A stretch of DNA of 25,945 nt from an uncultured Catenibacterium sp. (GTDB taxonomy: Bacteria; Bacillota_I; Bacilli_A; Erysipelotrichales; Coprobacillaceae): NCBI GenBank assembly GCA_900540685.1, contig UQGS01000028.1, positions 1 to 25,945 on the forward strand, written 5' to 3'. The position numbers and the translations under genes were made by a program. Every line of letters starts with the position of its first letter. Position 1 is the first letter of the stretch. Shown one piece after another: positions 1 through 7,024 of the stretch. Under the pieces are notes generated by a model. That model saw only the letters and a program-made list of their open reading frames with translations, had not been told where the DNA came from and made no database searches.

Positions 1-54
1 AGCGCACCCCTGATAAGGGTGAGGTCGATGGTTCAAATCCATTCAGGCCCACCA
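1..54 (+). tRNA. tRNA-Ile (GAT), 5' part cut off by window edge
   Basis: These bases match the 3' two-thirds of the complete tRNA-Ile that follows at 75-151: anticodon stem-loop with GAT, variable loop, T arm, acceptor strand CAGGCCC, discriminator A and an encoded CCA at 52-54. The 5' acceptor strand and D arm lie before the window. It is therefore a second tandem copy of the same isoacceptor, separated from the next by a 20-base spacer. Confidence 0.95.
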
Positions 55-74
55 TTTCTAAAACTGTTAAACAT

Positions 75-151
<77 letters not shown>

Positions 152-171
152 TGTTTATTTAAAATTTCTTT

Positions 172-247
172 GGGGCCTTAGCTCAGCTGGGAGAGCGCCT
201 GCTTTGCACGCAGGAGGTCAGGAGTTCGATCCTCCTAGGCTCCACCA
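172..247 (+). tRNA. tRNA-Ala (TGC)
   Basis: Complete cloverleaf. The acceptor GGGGCCT pairs with AGGCTCC (one G-T pair). The anticodon stem CCTGC/GCAGG encloses TTTGCAC with anticodon TGC at 205-207. The T loop is TTCGATC and CCA is encoded at 245-247. It is the last gene of the cluster before a terminator. Confidence 0.97.
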
Positions 248-258
248 TTTGAACACTA

Positions 259-283
259 CAGACACTTATGTGTCTGTTTTTTT
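259..283 (+). terminator. Rho-independent terminator of the first tRNA cluster
   Basis: A perfect 7-bp stem CAGACAC/GTGTCTG with loop TTAT is followed directly by seven T. It lies 11 bases after the CCA end of tRNA-Ala. Confidence 0.9.
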
Positions 284-295
284 ATACCTACTATT

Positions 296-320
296 AAAGG
301 ACAGCCGAGGCTGTCCTTTT
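296..320 (-). terminator. Terminator after the patB-like gene (bidirectional)
   Basis: AAAGGACAGCC and GGCTGTCCTTT form an 11-bp stem with a two-base GA spacer, so the real loop must open a few pairs. It lies just beyond the stop of the minus-strand gene ending at 324. On the minus strand the tail is TTTAATAG, and on the plus strand it ends in TTTT, so it could also back up the tRNA terminator. Confidence 0.75.
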
Positions 321-323
321 GTG

Positions 324-1535
324 TTAGAATACGTATTCTTTTAATCTTTGCATAGCTTCCTGTAATAATGCATGTGGTAATGCAATGTTGAGTCTTATAC
401 CCCATGGATCATGGAACTGAACACCACTTTGCCAGTCTACACCTACATCCCATCCTTTTTGAATCAGTTCATCAATCGTCAGATGATTCTTTAGACAGTA
501 GTCTTCACAATGTAGGAACACCATATAAGTACCTTGCGTCTTTGATATTTCAATACCTTCTACATTATTTGTAATAAAGTCGTAGGTATATTTCACATTC
601 TGTTCAAGTACTTGATTTAATTCATCCACCCATTCAAGTGATTCTTCACGATAAGCACCTATTAAAGCATGCATGGATAAAACATTCATATTGTTGTAAT
701 GTGTCGAAGTGGATACTTTATTGAGTTGCTCTCTTAAATAGTCATCACAAATAATATGATAGCTGCCAATAAGTCCTGCTAAATTAAATGTCTTACTTGG
801 TGCATAAATAGAGATTGTGCGTCTTTTAGCATCTTCACTTACACTATAAGTAGGAATATGCTTATATCCAGTAAATACAATATCTGACCAGATTTCATCT
901 GATACGACAATGACATTATTTTGTTCAAAGATATCCATTGCCTGTTCAAGTTCTTCTTTTTCCCATACACGTCCACATGGGTTGTGAGGAGAACAGAGAA
1001 CCGCTAAGCGAATATTATTGTCTTTGATACGCTTGTCCATGTCCTGATAATCCATGCGCCATATACCTTCTTCATCCTTTACAAGAGGACTTAATTCAGC
1101 CACTCGACCTGTATCATTTAATACAGTTGTAAAACCTACATAAGTAGGGCTATGAAAGAGGATCTTGTCTCCTGGCTTTGTAAAGGCATGGATGGCACTT
1201 GCAAGGCATCCTAAAACACCATTTTCATAACCAATATACTCTTTCTTTAAATCATGAATGTTATTTCTTGTCTTCTGCCAATACATGATGGCTTCATAAT
1301 AATCATCAGAAGGATAAAAATAACCAAATAACGGATGTGCGATACGTTTATTGAGAGCATCCATTACACTTGGTGCTGTCGCAAAATTCATATCAGCGAC
1401 CCACATTGGAATAACACTAAAACCTTCTTTAGGGAAAGTAGGTTTCTTGACATGCCCTTGAGTAGAGCCGACAGCATCTATCGCCATGGCATCTTTTCCT
1501 TTTCTGTCAATGATTGTTGTAAAATCGTACTTCAT
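324..1535 (-). CDS. patB: PatB/MalY-type PLP-dependent aminotransferase / cystathionine beta-lyase
   Basis: Fold-type I PLP enzyme of the MalY/PatB family, 403 residues, the usual length. Family members cleave cystathionine or other cysteine S-conjugates, and some act as aminotransferases; the substrate here cannot be read from sequence. Visible motifs are PMWVADMNF near residue 45, the substrate/cofactor-binding HNPCGR (N185), SDEIW (D213 contacts the PLP ring nitrogen) and APSKTFNLAGL with the Schiff-base lysine K248. No signal peptide, so it is cytoplasmic. The ATG follows AAGGAG at good spacing. It lies 42 bases after the phosphatase gene with no terminator between, so it is probably the last gene of the beta-galactosidase transcript. 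Why a C-S lyase should travel with lac genes is unclear. Confidence 0.88.
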   Translation of the reverse strand: MKYDFTTIIDRKGKDAMAIDAVGSTQGHVKKPTFPKEGFSVIPMWVADMNFATAPSVMDALNKRIAHPLFGYFYPSDDYYEAIMYWQKTRNNIHDLKKEYIGYENGVLGCLASAIHAFTKPGDKILFHSPTYVGFTTVLNDTGRVAELSPLVKDEEGIWRMDYQDMDKRIKDNNIRLAVLCSPHNPCGRVWEKEELEQAMDIFEQNNVIVVSDEIWSDIVFTGYKHIPTYSVSEDAKRRTISIYAPSKTFNLAGLIGSYHIICDDYLREQLNKVSTSTHYNNMNVLSMHALIGAYREESLEWVDELNQVLEQNVKYTYDFITNNVEGIEISKTQGTYMVFLHCEDYCLKNHLTIDELIQKGWDVGVDWQSGVQFHDPWGIRLNIALPHALLQEAMQRLKEYVF

Positions 1536-1577
1536 ATTTTCTCCTTATTATTATAATAGGATGACTTGAAATGTTAC

Positions 1578-2168
1578 TTAATAGACTGCATTCAAAATAG
1601 TATCGAGTGAATAATGTCCTTCTTTATAATCTACTATGATTGCTGTCGCATTATCTGGAAATCTTAAGCGTGCATCATGAGGTACAAGTGTTTTCACTAA
1701 TCCATAAAGCGAACAGCCATGTCCGACTACAAGTATTGTGTCATCTTCCTGGCTATTTGCTAGAATATCATTGATTGCCTCTACTTGTCTTGTAATGACA
1801 CTATGAAGATCTTCTCCAGCATAAGGTCGATAATCCATTTCTAGTGTATCCACCCAATCAGCTGTTTCTACATGTAGTTTTCTTACAAGCTGTGTATTGA
1901 TTCCTTCTAAGATTCCAAAATTCACTTCTTTTAAGCGTTTGTCATAAATAGGTGCAATATTATGACCTTGAAGTATAATCTCTGATGTTTCTACCGCTCT
2001 ACCAAGCGGTGATGTATAAGCCTTGTTTATACAATAATCCTTCAATTGTAGAGACATGTTTTCTACCTGTTTAACACCTAATTGTGATAAAGGCGAATCA
2101 CACCACCCCTGTGTTAAATTGATTTCATTAAAGTGTGTTTTACCATGTCTTACAAATATAAACTTCAT
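1578..2168 (-). CDS. Histidine phosphatase family protein (phosphoglycerate mutase-like)
   Basis: 196-residue single-domain protein of the histidine phosphatase superfamily. The N-terminal RHGKT box supplies the phospho-accepting His8 flanked by Arg7. R57 sits in SPLGRAVET, and the second catalytic histidine is H150 in VVGHG. These residues are complete, so it should be active. The family includes cofactor-dependent mutases, alpha-ribazole phosphatases and broad sugar-phosphate phosphatases, and the sequence does not settle the substrate; a sugar-phosphate role would fit the neighbours. Its AAAGGAGAA ribosome binding site lies inside the end of the preceding beta-galactosidase gene and only three bases separate the two, so translation is likely coupled. 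Confidence 0.88.
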   Translation of the reverse strand: MKFIFVRHGKTHFNEINLTQGWCDSPLSQLGVKQVENMSLQLKDYCINKAYTSPLGRAVETSEIILQGHNIAPIYDKRLKEVNFGILEGINTQLVRKLHVETADWVDTLEMDYRPYAGEDLHSVITRQVEAINDILANSQEDDTILVVGHGCSLYGLVKTLVPHDARLRFPDNATAIIVDYKEGHYSLDTILNAVY

Positions 2169-2171
2169 TGA

Positions 2172-3017
2172 TTATTCTCCTTTAAATACAAAGTGTAGAT
2201 GATGCTTATTCTTATCTAACAAGAATTCTTCATGTGTCTTAGCACCCCATGTATCATCTCCTGCAACGCCCATCTGCTTCTCATTAATACATAATACTGT
2301 CTGATATGCTTCAGGTAATTCATCATGATGACGTGCATTCTCTAATTCATAAGGTGTGTAATGTAAAGCTGACATTTCAAAATCATCGCCCTCTAATAAT
2401 AATACCTTATTTTCACCACGAATCAACACTTCCTTAACATGTGTTCTATTGCCACATTCTTGTGGGTAGAGATAAGGTGTACAGTTGTCTGTGACATTAT
2501 AATCATATCTTCCAAGCATTGCCCCTTTGTTTCTATCTATATAGTTTTCTTCTGGACCAAATCCATAATATGAGACATGCTCCATATCCTTATATAACTG
2601 AAATAATAAACCAAATGCAGGCATTTCAATATTGGATGCAAGAGGCTGATATGACATATCGACTTCTACTTTTCCATCACCATATACAGTATATGTAAGA
2701 TAAAGTAGTTCATCTCCTAAACGAGGCAAATCATATGTATATTCAATCTTGCATGATGTTTCTTCTTGAACTACTCTCACAAATTGACATTTAGCATATA
2801 AACTTGCAGTGAGCCATTCCCCATAGCGATAGCCATATTTGTTTTCCACATCATTATTTGTAGAAGCTCTAAAGAAGTTTGGTTTTACAGGCACACGAAT
2901 GTATTCTTCTTGATGATAACGATAAGACACTAAACCCTTCTGTTTTGAGAAAATGACATTGAAGTCCTTTCTTAGTACACCAACATTTAAATAATCTTCT
3001 ACAACTTTAACTGGCAA
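2172..3017 (-). CDS. lacM: Beta-galactosidase, small-subunit half (LacM-like; LacZ domain 5)
   Basis: This 281-codon frame matches the C-terminal domain (Bgal_small_N) of LacZ-family beta-galactosidases. NFFRASTNNDVENKYG corresponds to the FTRAPLDNDIG segment of E. coli LacZ, followed by GLLFQL, YYGFGPEENYIDR, PQECGNRTHV and MGVAGDDTWG. In LacLM enzymes this piece is a separate subunit completing the active site. The only start available is TTG at 3017, with no Shine-Dalgarno sequence in front. The frame is the same as that of the upstream lacL-like gene: after its TAA come six sense codons and then this TTG. It could be reached by termination-reinitiation or stop readthrough, or it may be the 3' half of a single lacZ gene broken by a nonsense mutation. 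Identity of the domain is firm; status as an independent gene is uncertain. Confidence 0.72.
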   Translation of the reverse strand: MPVKVVEDYLNVGVLRKDFNVIFSKQKGLVSYRYHQEEYIRVPVKPNFFRASTNNDVENKYGYRYGEWLTASLYAKCQFVRVVQEETSCKIEYTYDLPRLGDELLYLTYTVYGDGKVEVDMSYQPLASNIEMPAFGLLFQLYKDMEHVSYYGFGPEENYIDRNKGAMLGRYDYNVTDNCTPYLYPQECGNRTHVKEVLIRGENKVLLLEGDDFEMSALHYTPYELENARHHDELPEAYQTVLCINEKQMGVAGDDTWGAKTHEEFLLDKNKHHLHFVFKGE

Positions 3018-3035
3018 AGAAGAGTTCTTTACTGT

Positions 3036-5096
3036 TTAAGGTTCATAATCATAAATATATTGATCATATGCATACACCTGATTATCTTTCTTTAGATAAA
3101 TATTCAATGCATATTCTTTATTACCTTCAACCGTAAATGGATTTTTTATTGCAGCTGTGTTTTGTGGTGCACATTCAATAATAATATTCTGCGACTTAAT
3201 GACATATCCATCACATAACAAATCAATCTGTAAAGTGTATTCATTCAAATCAGTAAATAAGTATCTATTATCTAATTTGATTTCCTGTTCATTGATTGTG
3301 AAATCTACATATTGATAACAATACTTCACTTCCTGCATCTTAGGTGTATTCTTACGATTCGCAAAGACTAATCCATTACCACAGAAATCATAATCACTTG
3401 GTCTTTCTTTAAAGTCTCCACCATAACAGAGCTTTCCATCATGATATAATGCCTGGTCAATATAATCCCAGATAAAGCCTCCCTGATATAGACGATATTT
3501 CTTTTCTAAGTCAATATACTTAAATAAAGCCCCATTACTATTCCCCATTGAGTGTGCATATTCACATAGAATAAATGGTTTGTCCTGATGTGTACTTAAA
3601 TACTTTTCTATATCCTTTGTATAAGTATACATCTGACTTTCAATATCACTTGTATCATTATAAGAACGATCATGGAAGATACCTTCATAATGAATAACGC
3701 GTGATTGATCTTTGTTTCTTAAGAATTGAGACATTTCATAGAGATTCTTACCTCCGTGAGATTCATTCCCTAAAGACCATATAACAATAGAAGGATGATT
3801 CTTATCTCTTTCATACATTGAATTGGCGCGATCTAGAATAATATCTAACCATTCAGGTTTATTATCAGGAATGATATGTTCCTTATCGAAGTACTCACTC
3901 CATGTACCATGTGTTTCTAGATTCACTTCATCAATAACATAGAGTCCATATTTATCACATAGATCATAGACGAAAGATTGATTAGGATAGTGTGATGTAC
4001 GTAATGCATTGATATTATGTGCCTTCATATTTAAGATATCCTGTTTTGTTTCTTCATAAGATACATGTCTACCTGTATAAGCAGAAAATTCATGTCTATT
4101 GACACCATGGAAGATGATTCTTTGACCATTGATACACATAATACCATTTATGATTTTAAATTCTCTCACACCAACCTGCTGGCTTATACATTCTACTAAA
4201 CCTTCTTCATCCATCACTTCAATAATTAATGTATAAAGGTGTGGTTTTTCTGCAGACCATAAATGAGGATGATCTAATTCAAATTGAAGTGATGTACTAT
4301 CTTCTTTTATTTCACTCGCAATAATTTCATCTTTATATTTTAAAGTATAAATAATCTTTGTAGGGTGAATAACGGTTGGATTCACTTCTACTACAGCATG
4401 ATCATAAGTATCATTAATATGAGTTAGAATCTTTATATCTTCTAAATGAGTATGAGGCACCATTTCTAGTTCTACATCTCTAAATATTCCTGAAAAACGC
4501 CAGAAATCCTGGTCTTCTAGCCAGCTGCCGCTACTAAAGCGATACACATTCACTGCAATCTTATTGTTTCCTTCCTCTATCAAAGATGCAATATTAAAGC
4601 GTGATGGTGTAAAAGTATCTTCGCTATAGCCGACAAAAGTCCCATTAACCAATAAAGCCATTGCGGATTCTACACCTTTAAAAGTAATATAAACATCTGT
4701 ATTATCTTTAATAATTGAAGAATCAAAATAAGTAATGTAGCTGCCGATTGGATTATGTTCAGGGATTTCTCCTGGTATGATCTGTTCAGTTGCAGACCAA
4801 GGATAGATCTGATTGACATACATAGGTGTTCCATAACCTTGTAACTGAATATGTCCAGGAACATTGATTTCATCCCAGTTATCACTGTTGTAATCCTTAT
4901 TAGAAAAATCTTTAATTAATTGATTAAAACCATTAGAATAATGGAATTTCCATTTACCATTTAAAGAATAGATATAACTACTCTTATTTGTATGCATCTC
5001 TTCTAGAGATGCATAGCGATGTATTGTGGCATGTGCCTTTTCACAATTGATATTAAATACCTTTGGGTCTTTGACCCATTCATTGTTCATTTCCAT
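3036..5096 (-). CDS. lacL: Beta-galactosidase, large-subunit half (LacL-like; GH2)
   Basis: GH2 beta-galactosidase of 686 residues covering LacZ domains 1-4: sugar-binding jelly roll (about 45-215), immunoglobulin-like domain (about 220-315), TIM barrel (about 320-600) and the start of the fourth domain. It hydrolyses beta-galactosides such as lactose in the cytoplasm. The acid/base E445 lies in IWSLGNESHGG and the nucleophile E512 in ILCEYAHSMGNS; FHGVNRHEF and the barrel-end GGFIWDYIDQAL are also present. The ATG has GGAGGA 9 bases upstream. LacL subunits are usually about 620-630 residues, so this one runs further, right to the interdomain linker, ending DQYIYDYEP before TAA. Released galactose would feed the gal operon at 7-12 kb. 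It is divergent from the AraC-type regulator at 5232. Confidence 0.9.
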   Translation of the reverse strand: MEMNNEWVKDPKVFNINCEKAHATIHRYASLEEMHTNKSSYIYSLNGKWKFHYSNGFNQLIKDFSNKDYNSDNWDEINVPGHIQLQGYGTPMYVNQIYPWSATEQIIPGEIPEHNPIGSYITYFDSSIIKDNTDVYITFKGVESAMALLVNGTFVGYSEDTFTPSRFNIASLIEEGNNKIAVNVYRFSSGSWLEDQDFWRFSGIFRDVELEMVPHTHLEDIKILTHINDTYDHAVVEVNPTVIHPTKIIYTLKYKDEIIASEIKEDSTSLQFELDHPHLWSAEKPHLYTLIIEVMDEEGLVECISQQVGVREFKIINGIMCINGQRIIFHGVNRHEFSAYTGRHVSYEETKQDILNMKAHNINALRTSHYPNQSFVYDLCDKYGLYVIDEVNLETHGTWSEYFDKEHIIPDNKPEWLDIILDRANSMYERDKNHPSIVIWSLGNESHGGKNLYEMSQFLRNKDQSRVIHYEGIFHDRSYNDTSDIESQMYTYTKDIEKYLSTHQDKPFILCEYAHSMGNSNGALFKYIDLEKKYRLYQGGFIWDYIDQALYHDGKLCYGGDFKERPSDYDFCGNGLVFANRKNTPKMQEVKYCYQYVDFTINEQEIKLDNRYLFTDLNEYTLQIDLLCDGYVIKSQNIIIECAPQNTAAIKNPFTVEGNKEYALNIYLKKDNQVYAYDQYIYDYEP

Positions 5097-5231
5097 ATGT
5101 TTTATCCTCCAAATATCATTATAAAAATATGAGAATAAATAGAAATGGAACAGAGTATAATGTAGGGTAATATAGTATAATATTGTATTTTTTTACTTTC
5201 ATTGAGATATAATAAGTAAGAGGTGATTTAT

Positions 5232-6047
5232 ATGGAAGACTTAGAAAAAATATTGAAACAACTCTATCTTGTCTCAGGATTGAATATGTCAATCTTTGAT
5301 ATCAATCAGAAACTACTGGCTTCTTATCCTCATAATAAATCTCAGTTTTGTCATGAGATAGAGAAGAATAAAGCCTCTGATCATTGTCTTATATGTGATA
5401 TAAATGCGATGAATCATGTAAAAGAGACTGGAGAACTTTATATCTATCAATGTCATTTTGGACTCAGTGAAGCAATTATGCCTTTATATTCATATGGTGC
5501 TTTAACTGGTTATCTAATGATGGGACAGGCACTTATAGGAACATATAGAAACTATTCTGAAATTATTAATAAATCTAAACCTTATTTTGAAAATGAAGAA
5601 GAATTAAGACAGCTCGTCACAAATATTACTATATTAGATAAAGATCAAATATATGCTTTTGCACATGTATGTGATATCTGTGCAAAATATATTTCTCTCA
5701 CTAATCGTATTCAGGCCAAAAATGATCATCTTGCCCAGGAAATAAAACAATACTTGATTGCGAATTATAATAAACCTATTACGATTGATCAGCTATGTGA
5801 CTATTTCTTCTGCAGCAGAGGAACATTATTAAGTCATTTTAAATCTAAATACAATACGACTATCCACAAATTCTTATTAGATTATCGTTTAAAGAAAGCC
5901 ACAGAATTATTAATTAATGAGAAGCATACCGTTAAAGAGATTGCTTATCAATGTGGCTTTGAAGACCCTAATTACTTCTGCAAAGTATTCAAAAAGGAGC
6001 ATCACTGCTCCCCTTTAGAATTTAAAAACAAAGAGATGCCCAACTGA
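5232..6047 (+). CDS. AraC-family regulator with PocR ligand-binding domain
   Basis: 271 residues. The N-terminal part (about 1-155) resembles the PocR sensory domain, with cysteines C40, C52, C55 and C74 spaced as CHEIEKN..HCLIC..YQCHFGL and the typical AIMPLYSYGALTGYLMMGQ core. The C-terminal part (about 170-268) is an AraC DNA-binding domain with two helix-turn-helix units: ITIDQLCDYFFCSRGTLLSHF, then VKEIAYQCGFEDPNYFCKVFK. I chose ATG 5232 because AAGAGGTGA lies 6 bases before it; an in-frame GTG at 5223 overlaps that site. It is divergent from the lacL-like gene across 135 AT-rich bases holding several TATAAT-like boxes, so it probably controls the beta-galactosidase cluster and possibly itself. 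The inducer is unknown. Confidence 0.88.
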   Translation: MEDLEKILKQLYLVSGLNMSIFDINQKLLASYPHNKSQFCHEIEKNKASDHCLICDINAMNHVKETGELYIYQCHFGLSEAIMPLYSYGALTGYLMMGQALIGTYRNYSEIINKSKPYFENEEELRQLVTNITILDKDQIYAFAHVCDICAKYISLTNRIQAKNDHLAQEIKQYLIANYNKPITIDQLCDYFFCSRGTLLSHFKSKYNTTIHKFLLDYRLKKATELLINEKHTVKEIAYQCGFEDPNYFCKVFKKEHHCSPLEFKNKEMPN

Positions 6048-6059
6048 GCATCTTTTTTT
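6034..6059 (+). terminator. Terminator overlapping the stop of the AraC-type gene
   Basis: The stem AGATGC/GCATCT (6 bp) has an 8-base loop containing the TGA stop codon and is followed by seven T. It ends the regulator transcript. Confidence 0.75.
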
Positions 6060-6225
6060 ATCTCCTACTCTGATTTCAAAATACAGTCTGTCAACTGATT
6101 AAGACTTTCAAAATCAACAAAGACAACTTTCTAAATGTATGTTTCAATCATTGCTTTTATTTCTTCAGTTTTTTTATCATTTCATCACTCAAGCAAGGAG
6201 AATGCAACCTGCAGTTATTCAAATA

Positions 6226-6540
6226 TTAATTCATTTTATTTTCATAGTCTTGCAATTCATGAAAAATATTGTCTATGTAAACAGTATCATTTTTAATACG
6301 ATAAAGAATAAAATAGTGATGAGATAAAAAATTCATTCTTCGGTATCCTAATTCTCTTAATTTTGGATTATCACAGAGTTTCAGGCTCCCGGCAACATTT
6401 GACAAACTGATTTTTGTTGCCTCAAAGTCATTCAATAAATTTCTTGCAGCCTGCTCACTTTTCTTTTCAAACAAAAGATATGCAATGAATCTATCAAAAT
6501 CTTCCTCTGCATCCTTCATTAAAACAATCTTATAATCCAT
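6226..6540 (-). CDS. RelE/ParE-family toxin of a type II toxin-antitoxin pair
   Basis: 104 residues, the size of RelE/ParE-superfamily toxins. The N-terminal helical part (DAEEDFDRFIAYL) and the C-terminal strand pattern (RELGYRRMNFLSHHYFILYRI, then DTVYIDNIFHELQDYE) fit the fold, in which a basic, Tyr/His-bearing sheet forms the mRNA-cleaving or gyrase-binding face. Which of the two activities applies cannot be decided from sequence. It follows the RelB/DinJ-type antitoxin and overlaps it by 11 bases, as is typical of these operons, so its synthesis is probably coupled to that of the antitoxin. Confidence 0.85.
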   Translation of the reverse strand: MDYKIVLMKDAEEDFDRFIAYLLFEKKSEQAARNLLNDFEATKISLSNVAGSLKLCDNPKLRELGYRRMNFLSHHYFILYRIKNDTVYIDNIFHELQDYENKMN

Positions 6541-6817
6541 ATTTTGACCTCAAATCAGAAATCACATGATCTGCATCCCTGAACGCTCCCTGTTCTCTGG
6601 ACTTTTCTAATTTTGCAAGCATCTCTTTCTCAGTCATCGGTGCATATGGATTTAACCCAGTCTGTCTTTTTATTTCAAAAGGAAATCCATTTGTCGCAAC
6701 AGCCTGTGTTAAGAATATTCTGATTGCTGTTGTTGTATCTGTACCCAAATCTTTAAATAAAGCATCTGATTTACTCTTTAACTCGTCGTCTACTCTAACC
6801 TGAATTGTACTAGCCAT
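6530..6817 (-). CDS. RelB/DinJ-family antitoxin
   Basis: 95 residues. The N-terminus STIQVRVDDELKSKSDALFKDLGTDTTTAIRIFLTQAVATNGFPFEI is the ribbon-helix-helix DNA-binding unit of RelB/DinJ antitoxins. The charged C-terminal part (KEMLAKLEKSREQGAFRDAD) would wrap the toxin. I start at ATG 6817 because GTGAGGTG lies just upstream; an in-frame GTG at 6826 falls in that ribosome site. It is the first gene of the pair. The complex should repress its own promoter through the palindrome at 6875-6890. Confidence 0.87.
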   Translation of the reverse strand: MASTIQVRVDDELKSKSDALFKDLGTDTTTAIRIFLTQAVATNGFPFEIKRQTGLNPYAPMTEKEMLAKLEKSREQGAFRDADHVISDLRSKYGL

Positions 6818-6848
6818 ATTCGGCACCTCACTTCCATCTGTTGTCTTT

Positions 6849-6890
6849 ATTATAATGCTATATCATATCTATATCAATACATTTGTATTG
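6849..6890 (-). promoter_or_regulatory. Promoter and likely operator of the toxin-antitoxin operon
   Basis: Read on the minus strand, TTGATA (6877-6872) and TATAAT (6854-6849) are 17 bases apart, a near-consensus sigma-A promoter, about 30 bases before the antitoxin ATG. The 16-base perfect palindrome CAATACA-TT-TGTATTG at 6875-6890 overlaps the -35 box, which is where a RelB-type repressor would bind. Repressor binding is inferred. Confidence 0.75.
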
Positions 6891-6944
6891 CTTTTATAAA
6901 GTTTACTCCATCCACTTACATAATAATGAGATTGCATTCCTATC

Positions 6945-6967
6945 AAGCGGATTTTCGTAATCCGCTT
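6945..6967. repeat. Isolated 9-bp hairpin between the toxin-antitoxin operon and galE
   Basis: AAGCGGATT and AATCCGCTT form a perfect 9-bp stem with a 5-base loop TTCGT. There is no T run directly after it on either strand (the nearest is TTTTTT at 6978), so it is not a standard terminator. Role unknown. Confidence 0.5.
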
Positions 6968-6990
6968 CACTACTTGCTTTTTTCATACAG

Positions 6991-7019
6991 AAAAAAAGTC
7001 CCTCAAAAACGAGGGACTC
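6991..7019 (-). terminator. Terminator of the gal operon
   Basis: On the minus strand GAGTCCCTC and GAGGGACTT form a strong stem around a T-rich loop, followed by a run of T (the seven A at 6991-6997 on the plus strand). It lies 5 bases beyond the galE stop. Confidence 0.92.
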
Positions 7020-7024
7020 ATGTA

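Noticed and set aside
5097..5231. Assigning full -35/-10 promoters to lacL and to the AraC-type gene
   Set aside because: Several TATAAT boxes occur in this AT-rich stretch but none has a convincing -35 at 16-18 bases, so no specific promoter is claimed.
6065..6170. Minus-strand coding-like text (EEIKAMIETYI, stop, KVVFVDFESLNQLTDCI) downstream of the toxin gene
   Set aside because: Too short and interrupted by stops on both sides; could be a tail of a lost gene but cannot be tied to any family.
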